Positions 22,887-31,890 of a stretch of DNA of 64,000 nucleotides are shown piece by piece. The position numbers and the translations under genes are program-made. The notes beneath the pieces are model-generated. The model was given only the letters and a program-made list of their open reading frames with translations, made no database searches and was not told the DNA's origin. The stretch comes from Methylobacterium sp. AMS5. Its GTDB lineage: Bacteria; Pseudomonadota; Alphaproteobacteria; Rhizobiales; Beijerinckiaceae. The stretch spans positions 3,911,501-3,975,500 of the forward strand of contig NZ_CP006992.1 of NCBI RefSeq assembly GCF_001542815.1. Direction: 5' to 3'. Every line of letters starts with the position of its first letter. Position 1 is the first letter of the stretch.

Positions 22887-24178
22887 GCCGCTTCCTCCCC
22901 CAGGCCGAGCCGAAGCGCGGCCGGGTCGAAGCGCTCGTCCAGGCGCCACTCGCCGGTGAGGAGCTTCTGCATCAAAGCGCGCTTCTGAGTGCGGAGCTTT
23001 GTCAGAGCCGCCTCGTGGCTTTCTAATTCCGCGTCGAGTCTGGAAAGAAGCGCGCCGGCTGCGCGTCGAGCATTCTCGCCAAGGACGAAAATCGGGAAAT
23101 CCTCGATGAACTCGGCCGGTATGCGCCGCTGTCCGGCGCTGCCGGTCATCTGACGCTCGCCCGCAGTCCGGAAACTGCCCGTCAGTGTGATCTGGTGAAG
23201 GTACGCCGCGTCGGCGGGGTCGAACGGTCGGACAACGTGAAACTCGGTGCTGCCGAAGCCCACACCGTTGGCGAGGCCGTGGGCCAACGCGCCCTTGCCG
23301 TTCTCGAAGCAGGGCGTGATCTTAGCGACGAGGATATCGCCGTCCACGAAGGCGGTGTAACCGGCTCCGATATCCCCACGGCGACGCTCGTGTGTGCGGG
23401 CTAGTTTGCCGTGCTCGGACACATCGTCCATCCCAACGAAGGACACGTGGGATTCGGGCGCTATAGCTGGGCCGCGCGGGTTCACCACCGCGAGATCGCT
23501 GATGAACCCACGTTTTGCGGTAGTATCGAACAACAGGTGCCCGATCACGCCCGTCTTCCGGCGCCGCTTCGCGTTAATTAGACGTTCGACGTTCGCGATG
23601 GCGTGACCCCATGTGTCCAGCACAGTGACAATGCGCCGTTGCTCCGCGATAGATGGCAGGTCAAATTGCCACTTGAACCAATCGCCGAGACGGAAAACGA
23701 GCTTCTCGACATGGACTCCAATGCTGGAGTGGAAGCACGTTTGCTGAAAGTAAGTCGAATGGGAGAGATAGCCGAGATATTTTTGGTCGAGCAAATGGGA
23801 TGCATGGAGAACTGTATATTCATTCGATACTATGGCACCCTTGAGAGTTGCTGGGACCAGACCGCAAGCGCCATGAGAAATCTGACGATTCGAAATAACA
23901 AAATCGCCTGCATCGACGAAAAACTGCGTTTTTGTGAGGATCTGCGACCCAAGAAGCCGCTCGCGAGCAACGATGCCCCCACGACCTCGCTTCGCTGTGA
24001 CAAGCTGGTAGATGGTTGAGTCGACAAGCTTTGCCGGCCGTTCGACGACACGGAGCAGTTCCCCCAGGGGAACTCGATGCCAACCTTCAGGCTTCGGCCC
24101 AAGCTTTGGAATACCCGCCTGGATGCTCGGCGGATATGCACTCCCTGTCCTCTGGTCGTGATCTTGTGACTCACTCAC
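22883..24178 (-). CDS. hsdS: Type I restriction specificity subunit HsdS (full length)
   Basis: A 431-residue DNA-recognition subunit with two target-recognition domains separated and ended by conserved helices: LPSIAEQRRIVTVLDTWG near the middle, and LGENARRAAGALLSRLDAEL with KLRTQKRALMQKLLTGEWRL at the C-terminus. The GTG at 24178 overlaps the previous stop as GTGA, and I prefer it to the ATG at 24220. A second, half-size S protein lies at the head of the same operon (27905-28498), so the holoenzyme may exist in two forms or need both. Confidence 0.85.
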   Translation of the reverse strand: MSESQDHDQRTGSAYPPSIQAGIPKLGPKPEGWHRVPLGELLRVVERPAKLVDSTIYQLVTAKRGRGGIVARERLLGSQILTKTQFFVDAGDFVISNRQISHGACGLVPATLKGAIVSNEYTVLHASHLLDQKYLGYLSHSTYFQQTCFHSSIGVHVEKLVFRLGDWFKWQFDLPSIAEQRRIVTVLDTWGHAIANVERLINAKRRRKTGVIGHLLFDTTAKRGFISDLAVVNPRGPAIAPESHVSFVGMDDVSEHGKLARTHERRRGDIGAGYTAFVDGDILVAKITPCFENGKGALAHGLANGVGFGSTEFHVVRPFDPADAAYLHQITLTGSFRTAGERQMTGSAGQRRIPAEFIEDFPIFVLGENARRAAGALLSRLDAELESHEAALTKLRTQKRALMQKLLTGEWRLDERFDPAALRLGLGEEAA

Positions 24179-25209
24179 GCTCCGGCCCTCTCTGTCGTCG
24201 CGAGTTGGCTCGCGCGCCACGCCGCGTAGGATCGGCGGTCGCTCTCGACCAGCCAGCTAAGCGGTCCGTTGTCGGACCGACCGGCGATCACGCATGAGGC
24301 GCCGGATGGGCTGTTAAAACTCGCGTCCGCGGTGAAACGATAGAGATCCGGATCGCTATCCTCCGCGAGCGTGCCAGCCTCGGACAATGCCCGGCGCTGG
24401 TCTTGGACGCGTTTTGGAATGCCGGGTGTTTCCCGCCGGAGCGCCGTGGAGCCAGCAAGCACGACGAACTCGCCGCCGCGCTCCACCGCTCGAGCTTTCG
24501 CTCTCTTAAACTCGGCCACGAAGGTTGGCGCTGCGGGAGCATAGCTCGATCCGGCCGCGCCGATCCCCTCAGCCGCGGCCGCGGCAGGGGCGCCGGCCTC
24601 GTGTCCGGCTGGCCGCAGCACGTCGAAACCTAAGACCGGCAGCAGTACCTCGATCTCATCGAGCACCCGTTCCATGTCGGCGATCTCAGGTTCCGGCAGG
24701 CCGCGGAACTCGGGCTCTGTGCCGTTGACAAGCTTCGCCCGCCCCGCACTCCTGATCGCCGCAATTAGGCGGCTCTCCAAGTAGCGACCATGCGCCTTGG
24801 TAAGGTTCTCGTCCTTGGAGACTACGATGCATGCGCGGGTGAAGAAGTCTTTGCTGTCGTCCGCGTCGTGGACCGCGAGGCGCGCCCGCACCTGGTCACT
24901 CTCGCCCACATAGACGAGTTGGCGCCCGGGCAAGTCAGGGTCTAGGCCGACGAGGAGATATACACCCGTGCGGCCTGCCTCCTCGCGCTTGACGAGATCG
25001 GGCAACGCGGTCCGCGAGGCAACGGCGGCTCGCACCGACGAGATTCCGAGCTCGGCAGTGATCACCCCCGAGGGCGAGCCGTCCACGAGATAAAGCTTGA
25101 GCGTCCGGCCGCGGCGAGCCGAAGGGCGAGGGGTCACGAGGGTTGGCTCCGGGGCGTGAGACGACGAGGGCTGGCCTTGTATGAGTTCAAAGGGGGCAAC
25201 GATCGGCAT
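24175..25209 (-). CDS. GIY-YIG nuclease-like protein with C-terminal DUF4357
   Basis: A 344-residue protein. Residues about 90-180 form a GIY-YIG fold: GVYLLVG replaces GIY, VYVGES replaces YIG, and RARLAVHDADD and the acidic ESRLIAAI follow. The C-terminal 100 residues match the DUF4357 layout (GEFVVLAGSTALRRE and SPSGASCVIAGRSDNG). Proteins of this architecture accompany type I restriction systems. It starts 25 nt after the Fic gene and its TGA overlaps the hsdS GTG, so it is an integral member of the operon. Whether it is a nuclease or only a DNA-binding regulator is unknown. Confidence 0.8.
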   Translation of the reverse strand: MPIVAPFELIQGQPSSSHAPEPTLVTPRPSARRGRTLKLYLVDGSPSGVITAELGISSVRAAVASRTALPDLVKREEAGRTGVYLLVGLDPDLPGRQLVYVGESDQVRARLAVHDADDSKDFFTRACIVVSKDENLTKAHGRYLESRLIAAIRSAGRAKLVNGTEPEFRGLPEPEIADMERVLDEIEVLLPVLGFDVLRPAGHEAGAPAAAAAEGIGAAGSSYAPAAPTFVAEFKRAKARAVERGGEFVVLAGSTALRRETPGIPKRVQDQRRALSEAGTLAEDSDPDLYRFTADASFNSPSGASCVIAGRSDNGPLSWLVESDRRSYAAWRASQLATTERAGA

Positions 25210-25234
25210 GAAGGGGGCAACGAAGCCGCACTCG

Positions 25235-26341
25235 TTACCCCCTTTTTGGCTCTAATTGCCTGCATTCGGCCGACTCTGCGGCCGCTGAGGCCACCTCGAC
25301 CCGGCGCCAGCGGGCACCGCGACCAGTGCCCGCGACAGCCAGCCGGCTCGCATCTCGCTCGGCCCGGAGCACGCGGCGCACCATGTCGAAGCCAACACTC
25401 GGGCAGCGCCCATGCAGCTCCGAAATAGTAAAGGGCCCTCGCATGAATTGGATTGCCTGCAGCACGAGCGCAGTCTTCATGCCGCGGCCTTCGCGCATCT
25501 CGCCTACACCGAGCGCGAATTCTTCATAGGCGGCCTTCACAACGCCCAGGAAGTACGCGACCCAGGGCATCGGATCGTGCTGATCCTCGTGCCAGCCCTG
25601 TGAGGCCCGATACAGCGTGTCGTAGTAGCTCTCGCGCGTCTCCTCGATCAGCCGCTCAAGGGACACGTAGCGGGCTACCTCGTACTCCTCCCGATAGAGA
25701 AGCAACACGGTCAGCAACCGTGCCATCCGGCCGTTCCCGTCCGGGAACGGGTGGACGCAAAGAAAGTCGAGCACATACAGGGCGAGCAGGAGCAGCGCGT
25801 CGACCTCGCTCTCGGCTGCCGAAAGGTAGCCTTGATGAAGCCGCGCTATGGCGTCAGGCGTCTCCCAAGCCGGCGTCGGCTGGAAGCGCACGAAGATTGA
25901 GCCGTCCGGCCGGCGTTCGGTAATCTGGTTCTCCGATCGCTTCCAGGAGCCGCCGGTACCGGGCGAGAAACGGAACAGATCGCGGTGTAGCTGGAGCAGG
26001 AGGTTCGGCGTGAGTTCCATGCCCTCATGATCGTTGTGGATCGTGCTCAGGACATTGCGGTAGCCGGCGATCTCGCCTTCGGAGCGGTTCGTCGGCGACG
26101 GGTCGGCGTTCTGACGGACGATACGCTCCAGAGCCGTGCGCGGGATCGTTACGCCTTCTAGACGGTTCGAGGACTCGGTGCTCTCGATGATCGCGACCTG
26201 ACGCAGGTTCTCCAGCGCATCGGGCGCTCGCTCCCGGAACAGGTCCTGCTTGCCCTTGCCCTCGCCGATGGCGCGGACAACCGACACCACGTCGTGGCTG
26301 AGCGAGAGCCGGTCTAGGAACGCGGGATCGAACGAGGGCAT
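25235..26341 (-). CDS. Fic-family AMPylase-like protein
   Basis: A 368-residue Fic protein. The active-site motif HPFPDGNGRMAR (about 195-206) is complete, including the catalytic His and the two Gly/Arg phosphate-binding positions. The upstream segment IIESTESSNRLEGV (about 52-65) matches the (S/T)xxxE(G/N) inhibitory helix found in class II Fic proteins, so the enzyme is probably self-restrained. A winged-helix-like segment follows near the C-terminus. It is 16 nt after hsdM. Fic genes inside type I operons are known from other bacteria; targets are not established here. Confidence 0.85.
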   Translation of the reverse strand: MPSFDPAFLDRLSLSHDVVSVVRAIGEGKGKQDLFRERAPDALENLRQVAIIESTESSNRLEGVTIPRTALERIVRQNADPSPTNRSEGEIAGYRNVLSTIHNDHEGMELTPNLLLQLHRDLFRFSPGTGGSWKRSENQITERRPDGSIFVRFQPTPAWETPDAIARLHQGYLSAAESEVDALLLLALYVLDFLCVHPFPDGNGRMARLLTVLLLYREEYEVARYVSLERLIEETRESYYDTLYRASQGWHEDQHDPMPWVAYFLGVVKAAYEEFALGVGEMREGRGMKTALVLQAIQFMRGPFTISELHGRCPSVGFDMVRRVLRAERDASRLAVAGTGRGARWRRVEVASAAAESAECRQLEPKRG

Positions 26342-26357
26342 CGCAGCGGTCTCCGCC

Positions 26358-27908
26358 TCAAACCTTGATGCCGAGTTCGGTTAGGTAGCCATGCATGACT
26401 ACCCGGTTCTCGGCGAGCCGGCGCTCCAACTCGCGGATCTCGTCCTGAACCGACTGAAGATCGATCTCCGGCTCCGGCTCGAACGTGTCGACGTAGCGGG
26501 GAATGTTGAGGTTGAACCCGTTGCCCTCAATCTCCTCCGGACTGGCGCGGTGGGCGTAGCGCGGCGTCTGCCGGCGCTCGCGATAGGTCTCGACGATGCA
26601 CCGGACGTCGTCATCGCGCAGGTAGTTCTGCTTCTTGCCGGGCTCGAAGTCGCGCGAGGCGTCGATGAAGAGAACATCGCGCTCGTGCGCCCGCAAGCCG
26701 TTCGCCTCACGCGAGCGGTCAAATACCAGGATGCAGACCGGAATGCCCGTGGTCGGAAAGAGCTGCGCCGGCAGGCCGATCACCGCGTCCAGGCTGTTGC
26801 GGCGGATCAAGGCCTCACGAATCTTGCCCTCGGCGCCCGCACGGAACAGTACCCCGTGCGGCGCCACCACCGCGACGCGGCCGATATCGGGCTTGGCGAT
26901 CGTCAACATGTGCAAAATGAAAGCATAGTCGCCCCTGCTCTTGGGCGGCATGTGCGGGGTGAACCGCCCGTAGGGGTCCGACCCGTCTGGATCCCACCAT
27001 TTGTCGAGGCTGAAGGGGGGATTGGCGACGACGGTGTCGAAGCGCATCAGGTGGTCGCTCTCGACGAGCGTCGGGGAGTTAAGCGTGTCGCACCAGTCGA
27101 TGCGCGCGCCGTCCTGCTTGTGGAGCAGCATGTTGAGGCGCGCGAGAGCGCGCGTCTGGCCGTTCGACTCCTGCCCGTAGAGCTTAAAGTCCTGATTTCC
27201 CACCTCTTCACCGGCACGCAGTAGGAGAGAGCCAGACCCGCAGGCCGGATCGCAGATCCGATGCCCCGGCTTCGGGGCAGCGAGCTTTGCCACAACCTCA
27301 GAAACGGTACGAGGCGTGAAGAACTCGCCCGCCTTCTTGCCGGCATCTGACGCGAAGCGCTCGATGAGGTAGATATAGGCCTCGCCCAGCACGTCCTCTG
27401 ACGTCTCGGACAGGTCGAGTCCAGGCTTGGCGAAGTCCTCCAAAAGCGTTTTGAGGCGCCGGTTGCGGTCCTTCGCCTGCCCGAGATTGACCTCCGAGTT
27501 GAAATCGATCGCTCGAAACAGACCGCCGAGCTTGCCTTCGTTTGCCTTCTCGATCGCATCAAGCGCGATATTGATGAGCTCGCCGATATTGTCGCGCTTG
27601 CGCCGCTCGTGGAGGCTGTAGAAGTCCGCTAGGAAGCTATCCTCGACCTTGCCGGTCTTGGCATTCGTCAATTGGGCGACCGGGAGCTTGAACCGCTCGC
27701 GATCCAGGCGCCGCTGGATCTGCAGCTCGTCGCCGCCGAACCGCGCTTGATACTCGACCAAGTGCTTGCGGCGCACGTCGCTGATGTACTTCAAGAACAG
27801 CGCGGTAAGGACATAATCCTTGTACTGTGTCGCATCGACGGCACCACGGAAGGTGTCGCAAGCCCGCCAAACGGCAGCCAAAATGTCGTCGTGACGAAGC
27901 GCAGTCAT
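26358..27908 (-). CDS. hsdM: Type I DNA methyltransferase subunit HsdM
   Basis: A 516-residue N6-adenine methyltransferase subunit. It contains the SAM-binding motif ICDPACGSGSLLL (about 218-230) and the catalytic NPPF motif in VVANPPFSLDKW (about 293-304). The N-terminal HsdM helical domain begins LAAVWRACDTFRG. Its ATG overlaps the stop of the half-size S gene (ATGA at 27905-27908). Full length, no lesion. Confidence 0.92.
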   Translation of the reverse strand: MTALRHDDILAAVWRACDTFRGAVDATQYKDYVLTALFLKYISDVRRKHLVEYQARFGGDELQIQRRLDRERFKLPVAQLTNAKTGKVEDSFLADFYSLHERRKRDNIGELINIALDAIEKANEGKLGGLFRAIDFNSEVNLGQAKDRNRRLKTLLEDFAKPGLDLSETSEDVLGEAYIYLIERFASDAGKKAGEFFTPRTVSEVVAKLAAPKPGHRICDPACGSGSLLLRAGEEVGNQDFKLYGQESNGQTRALARLNMLLHKQDGARIDWCDTLNSPTLVESDHLMRFDTVVANPPFSLDKWWDPDGSDPYGRFTPHMPPKSRGDYAFILHMLTIAKPDIGRVAVVAPHGVLFRAGAEGKIREALIRRNSLDAVIGLPAQLFPTTGIPVCILVFDRSREANGLRAHERDVLFIDASRDFEPGKKQNYLRDDDVRCIVETYRERRQTPRYAHRASPEEIEGNGFNLNIPRYVDTFEPEPEIDLQSVQDEIRELERRLAENRVVMHGYLTELGIKV

Positions 27909-28498
27909 GCATGGCTCCCGATTGGTTCACGCGTAGAGGTGCCGGCGGCAATAGCGCGCCGCATGAGCTCGGCGGAGGTGACGGCGTGCTTCGCTTGTAA
28001 CTCGCTCAGCAGCCGAGCTTCGCGGACCAGAGCTCTGCGGAGATCGACGACGGTGCGCTGCCGCTCCAGCGGCGGCAGCGGCACCGGAAGGTTCTCGAGA
28101 GCCGCCTTCGGCAAGCGGGGCAGGCTCGAACCCTGTCGCGCCGCATCGAAGGCCGCCTGGGCCGCAGCCGACTCGAGTACCGCCATGAGGTACTCGGGGA
28201 TGATTCGATCCCGGTTCGGACGGATCAGATAAAGATCGAGCGCCACGAAGGCTCCGATCACAGTTGGCACTGCAGCACACACATCGATCTTCGTACCCCG
28301 AGCCGTCGCGATGAGATCGCCCGATTCGATGGGCAGCGCCCGACCAACCTCAGGCCGCTCAACCCGAAGAAGCGAAGGAGGTCTTCCCGCATTGATCTCA
28401 GCCACACCTGACACGCGGAGCAGCAAACTCGACCCTGTGGGACTGGACGGCAGATGCACGCCGACCAGAACGCGGGAAATGACAGCGAGCCGGACCAT
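27905..28498 (-). CDS. hsdS: Half-size type I specificity subunit (single target-recognition domain)
   Basis: A 197-residue protein with a single S-type recognition domain: GSSLLLRVSGVAEINAG, then DLIATARGTK and the conserved RQGSSLPRLPKAALENLPVPLPPL followed by a central helix. Full HsdS proteins have two such domains, so this one must dimerise or complement the full S protein encoded four genes downstream. It is the first gene of the operon. The ATG lies about 7 nt from the end of the predicted -10 box, so the mRNA is probably leaderless. Confidence 0.8.
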   Translation of the reverse strand: MVRLAVISRVLVGVHLPSSPTGSSLLLRVSGVAEINAGRPPSLLRVERPEVGRALPIESGDLIATARGTKIDVCAAVPTVIGAFVALDLYLIRPNRDRIIPEYLMAVLESAAAQAAFDAARQGSSLPRLPKAALENLPVPLPPLERQRTVVDLRRALVREARLLSELQAKHAVTSAELMRRAIAAGTSTREPIGSHA

Positions 28499-28504
28499 CT
28501 GCAG

Positions 28505-28532
28505 AGCATACCCCCTCGCGGCTCCCTGTCAA
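28505..28532 (-). promoter_or_regulatory. Sigma-70-type promoter of the restriction-modification operon
   Basis: On the minus strand, TTGACA (28532-28527), a 16-nt spacer and TATGCT (28510-28505) form an almost ideal housekeeping promoter. Transcription would begin at or next to the ATG at 28498. Confidence 0.65.
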
Positions 28533-28540
28533 ATTATTTG

Positions 28541-28557
28541 TTAGAGGTCTTCTCTAA
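28541..28557. promoter_or_regulatory. Inverted repeat beside the operon promoter (candidate operator)
   Basis: TTAGAG-GTCTT-CTCTAA is a perfect 6-bp dyad with a 5-nt centre, 9 bp upstream of the -35 box in an AT-rich patch. It is well placed for a regulator of the operon. Confidence 0.4.
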
Positions 28558-28719
28558 TTTTCTAAGCAGCGCAGAAAGCCGCACCAACGCGATTCGTGAT
28601 CGAGCTCACCCAACGTTGGGTGTAGCTAGCACAGCGCCGTGCTCCACCGAAGGAAGGCCTTGCGGGCCGGAGCCAAGTCGTAGGACGGTGCTAGGTCGTT
28701 CGCCGCACAAAGATGCAGT

Positions 28720-29139
28720 CGCTATGTCGAGTGGAGCGCCTGTCCTGCTCGACCCGGATCAGCATGCGCGCGCTGGTGATGTTGGTAAGCTTCAGGCTAG
28801 CGATCTCAGACACGCGCAGTCCGCACCAGTCGATTCTGCCCGGACGCGTGCAGGCGCTCCAACAACACCTGATGCAGCTGCGCTCAGATGCCCGCCTCCT
28901 GCCAGTTGCGCAGGCGGCGACTGCAACTCATCCCGCAGCCGCAGCCCATCTCGAGCGGCATCATCTCCCAGGACAGGCCTGAGCCCAGAACGAACAGTGA
29001 TCCCGGCAAGTGGCGCACGGCTCTCGATCAGACGCCGACCGCCCTTCGGACGCGGCCGGGGCGGCGCGAGAAGCGGAGCGATCGCAAGCCAGCGCTCATC
29101 GGGCAGAATCGGACGAACTGTCCACACAAACGCCCGCAC
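28720..29139 (-). pseudogene. IS5-family transposase remnant
   Basis: The minus strand starts like an IS5-type transposase (LPDERWLAIAPLLAPPRPRPKGGRR, read in two pieces), then SRAPLAGITVRSGL. It continues in another frame with MPLEMGCGCGMSCSRRLRNW and AQLHQVLLERLHASGQ, interrupted by a frameshift and several stops. The DDE core is lost. The surrounding stretches 28558-28719 and 29140-29280 show no gene. Confidence 0.7.
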
Positions 29140-29280
29140 ACGCGATCGGTGCCCGTTCTGTTAGGCGCTCTCAATTCTCCGTCTGGACGAACAAAAGTGT
29201 GAACAGCCCGCTTGGGCAAATGCTTGGGCATATTCGCTGATACTGGGAAAACACTTGTGATTCCAACGAACTTAGTCGGA

Positions 29281-29294
29281 CACCCCTTCCGCCA
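29281..29294 (+). repeat. 14-bp direct repeat, candidate left attachment core
   Basis: CACCCCTTCCGCCA lies 93 bp before the integrase start and is repeated in the same orientation at 44512-44525. Confidence 0.35.
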
Positions 29295-29386
29295 GCGCTC
29301 CGCTAAGTGGCTGATCCGCCACGAAGCTCACCGAAATCAACGGCTTACTTATAGGCGACTGCTACCCCGTGGTGCTATCCGGGAGC

Positions 29387-31174
29387 ATGAGCGACGTGAG
29401 CCGTCACACCTACCTTGCGCAGCGCAAAGGCAGCGCGAACTGGTACTTCAAGGCCAAGGTTCCCCGCGATCTCATAGCGGCGTGGGGGAAGAAGCAAGTG
29501 TGGAAGACGCTCCGCACAGCCGACCTTGCGGAGGCCAAGAGGCGCGTACGAGACGAGGCCGACGCCTTCGACAAGCAGTGCCGCGCCCTTCGTGATCGGG
29601 CTGCCACCGATGGACTGGACACCGTTGGAAACGTGCCCCTGACGTCGCTGAGCGAGGCCGCCATCCGCGAAATGGTGCTCGCGTGGTTCGACACCGTGAA
29701 CTCAGAGCGTGAACGACGGCACGAGGTGGGAGTGCCTCAGGATCGGACCGAAGCCCTCATTACGCTCGCGCAGGACGAAAGCGACCTTACGGACCCCGAC
29801 GACCTTGGCCTTGACGCCGCGTACCAGACGGCCGTCCGCCTCCTCCAGGCTCACGATGTTCGCCTCGTGCGGCGCCAGCTCAACCCTATCCGCGCCTCCC
29901 GATCGCGCATGCCCTTCTTGGTCTCGCGCGAGGATGCGGCTTCAGCCCAGTTTCGGCAGTTGCTGGCGTTGTTGCGCCGAGGGCAGTTGGAAGACCTTCG
30001 CCGCAGCCGGGCGCGTTTGCTGGATGACTTCCAAAAGGTGTCATTCGATCCGGCCTTCGCGCCGAGGGCGGTGCCGAACGGCCGAACGTTGGCACAGGTG
30101 ATAGCGGCCTTCCGAGCCGAACCACATCGGGCCACCCTCATCGCGAAGTCGCAACAGACCTACGATGTCGTGTTCCGCCTCGCGAGTGAGATGTTCGGTG
30201 CCGAGCGACCTATCCGCGACATCGGCCGAGAGGACTGCAAGGCTTTCCGTTCGACCGTGCAGGCACTCCCACCGAATGCCAGCAAGCGCTTTCCTGGCAA
30301 GTCGTTGGTGGAGGTGGCGAAGCAGGACACGCCGGATACGGACCGGCTACGCGCTACGACTGTGAACCACTACCTCACCTCCTTGGCCACCCTCTTCAAC
30401 TACGTCGAGAAGGAAGGCTGGATCTCCCAGAACCCGGCCAAGGGCCTTGCGATTAAGGGGGTCAAGAAGCGCCACCGACGCGATCCCTTCACAGCAGCAG
30501 AACTCACCGCGATCTTCCACGCGCCGCTCTACACGGGCTGCCAGGACGACGGGAACGGCTACGCGAAGGCGGGAGCGAACCGGCCGCGCCGCGGGCGCTT
30601 CTGGATACCCTTGATCGGGCTCTACACCGGCATGCGGCAGGGCGAGATTGCACAGCTCCGCACGGAGGACGTGCGCTTGTTCCAGGGCGTCCTCTGCATC
30701 TTCATCACAGCGGACGGTGACGATGTTGACGAAGCCGATCGCAAGCGCGTGAAGACGGAGGCAGGCGAGCGGTACGTGCCTGTGCATCCGATGTTGGAGG
30801 AGGTCGGCTTCGTCCAGTACGTGGAGCGGATGCGCAAGGCCGGCGTCGAGAGGCTGTTCCCAGACATCGTGCGCGGCGGCGACGGGTACTTCAGCCCCTT
30901 CTCGAAGTGGTTCTCGCGCTTCCTTGCCGCGGCGGAGGTGAAGCGCGACCGCAACGCCTTCCACTCGTTCCGACATACCTTCCGGGATGCGATGCGGGAG
31001 GCCAGCGTGCCGCCCGACGTGGTCACCGCACTGGGCGGATGGGTTCGAGGCGGGATGGAGGAGCACTACGGGAGCGGACGCATCACCGCCCCTGTGCTCC
31101 AGGAGCAGATGCGACGCATCCGCTACGATGGGCTCGATCTCTCGCACCTCACCGCGGCTGCTCGCGGGACATAG
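29387..31174 (+). CDS. Tyrosine recombinase / integrase of the 29-44 kb element
   Basis: A 595-residue site-specific recombinase. The N-terminal DUF6538-like segment is YLAQRKGSANWYFKAKVP. The C-terminal catalytic domain holds Arg in LYTGMRQGE, Lys in RVKTEAGERYVPVHP, the HxxR box in FHSFRHTF and the nucleophile Tyr in EEHYGSG. All catalytic residues are present. I prefer the ATG at 29387; a GTG at 29369 would add six residues and has no better ribosome binding site. It lies at the left end of the element, reading inward. Confidence 0.88.
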   Translation: MSDVSRHTYLAQRKGSANWYFKAKVPRDLIAAWGKKQVWKTLRTADLAEAKRRVRDEADAFDKQCRALRDRAATDGLDTVGNVPLTSLSEAAIREMVLAWFDTVNSERERRHEVGVPQDRTEALITLAQDESDLTDPDDLGLDAAYQTAVRLLQAHDVRLVRRQLNPIRASRSRMPFLVSREDAASAQFRQLLALLRRGQLEDLRRSRARLLDDFQKVSFDPAFAPRAVPNGRTLAQVIAAFRAEPHRATLIAKSQQTYDVVFRLASEMFGAERPIRDIGREDCKAFRSTVQALPPNASKRFPGKSLVEVAKQDTPDTDRLRATTVNHYLTSLATLFNYVEKEGWISQNPAKGLAIKGVKKRHRRDPFTAAELTAIFHAPLYTGCQDDGNGYAKAGANRPRRGRFWIPLIGLYTGMRQGEIAQLRTEDVRLFQGVLCIFITADGDDVDEADRKRVKTEAGERYVPVHPMLEEVGFVQYVERMRKAGVERLFPDIVRGGDGYFSPFSKWFSRFLAAAEVKRDRNAFHSFRHTFRDAMREASVPPDVVTALGGWVRGGMEEHYGSGRITAPVLQEQMRRIRYDGLDLSHLTAAARGT

Positions 31175-31198
31175 CCACAGCGGCGAGGTGCAGCCAGC

Positions 31199-31212
31199 GC
31201 AACCGGTTTCAT
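31199..31212 (+). repeat. Polarised repeat GCAACCGGTTTCAT, copy 1
   Basis: Lies between the convergent ends of the integrase and XRE genes. See the finding on the 14-bp family. Confidence 0.8.
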
Positions 31213-31214
31213 TC

Positions 31215-31454
31215 TTAGCTCGTCGCCAGCATGCCACGCCGTAGCCGCACCCCTGGCCCATCGTCGTCCAAGAACTCGATACCGGCTCCGGACAGCACCT
31301 GTTCCAGGGCGCGCAGGGTCGAAGCCTTCGGATCGGACGCGCCGCGCTCGATGTTGGCCAGCCCAGTCTTCGAGATGCCGGCACGCTCGGCAAGCTCTGC
31401 CTGCGTGATGTCCAAGAGGGCGCGAGCGGCCCGAATGTGCGCAGAGGTGAGCAT
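31215..31454 (-). CDS. XRE-family helix-turn-helix regulator
   Basis: A 79-residue Cro/CI-like protein. The HTH spans about residues 15-45 (DITQAELAERAGISKTGLANIERG), followed by KASTLRALEQVL. It probably controls the neighbouring element genes. It is convergent with the integrase; its start at 31454 faces the divergent small gene at 31563, with an AT-rich stretch between that likely holds both promoters. Confidence 0.85.
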   Translation of the reverse strand: MLTSAHIRAARALLDITQAELAERAGISKTGLANIERGASDPKASTLRALEQVLSGAGIEFLDDDGPGVRLRRGMLATS

Positions 31455-31562
31455 GAGAGCAAACTACCCACGCTAGATTTTTTGTCAACCGGGATTGACC
31501 AAGGAACCAGTATTGCGTTATCTGCGCTTGTCCAGAAATCAACTGGAAGCGAATTAAAGCCA

Positions 31563-31880
31563 ATGCAGCGCCGCTCCCTCTCCTGGTCTGCCGCCCTCCA
31601 CGATATGAGGGCCGATCGTGCCCCCGTCACTGCCGAGGCCCGCCGCGCCTACAGCCGCCGTGAAGCGTTCGCTCGCTGTGCTGCCAACACCGCCCGCTCT
31701 GAGCGGGCTGCCTTCGTCGTCGCCGGGATCTACGACCGCCGCGCCATCATGGGTGCCGCTGTCCGCGCTGCCCAGGCGCGGCAGCGGGCAACCGGTGAAG
31801 CCTGGGCCGTGTGCATGTCTGCTGCCCTTCGCGGCGTCTGGCAGGTTGCCAAGGCCGCCCGCCGCGCTGCGATCCACTGA
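31563..31880 (+). CDS. Small basic hypothetical protein
   Basis: A 105-residue protein rich in Ala and Arg, predicted all-helical, with no known domain. The codon pattern fits a real gene. It ends 10 nt before the next start and shares its direction, so the two are probably co-transcribed. It is divergent from the XRE regulator. Confidence 0.5.
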   Translation: MQRRSLSWSAALHDMRADRAPVTAEARRAYSRREAFARCAANTARSERAAFVVAGIYDRRAIMGAAVRAAQARQRATGEAWAVCMSAALRGVWQVAKAARRAAIH

Positions 31881-31890
31881 AGGAGCTGAA

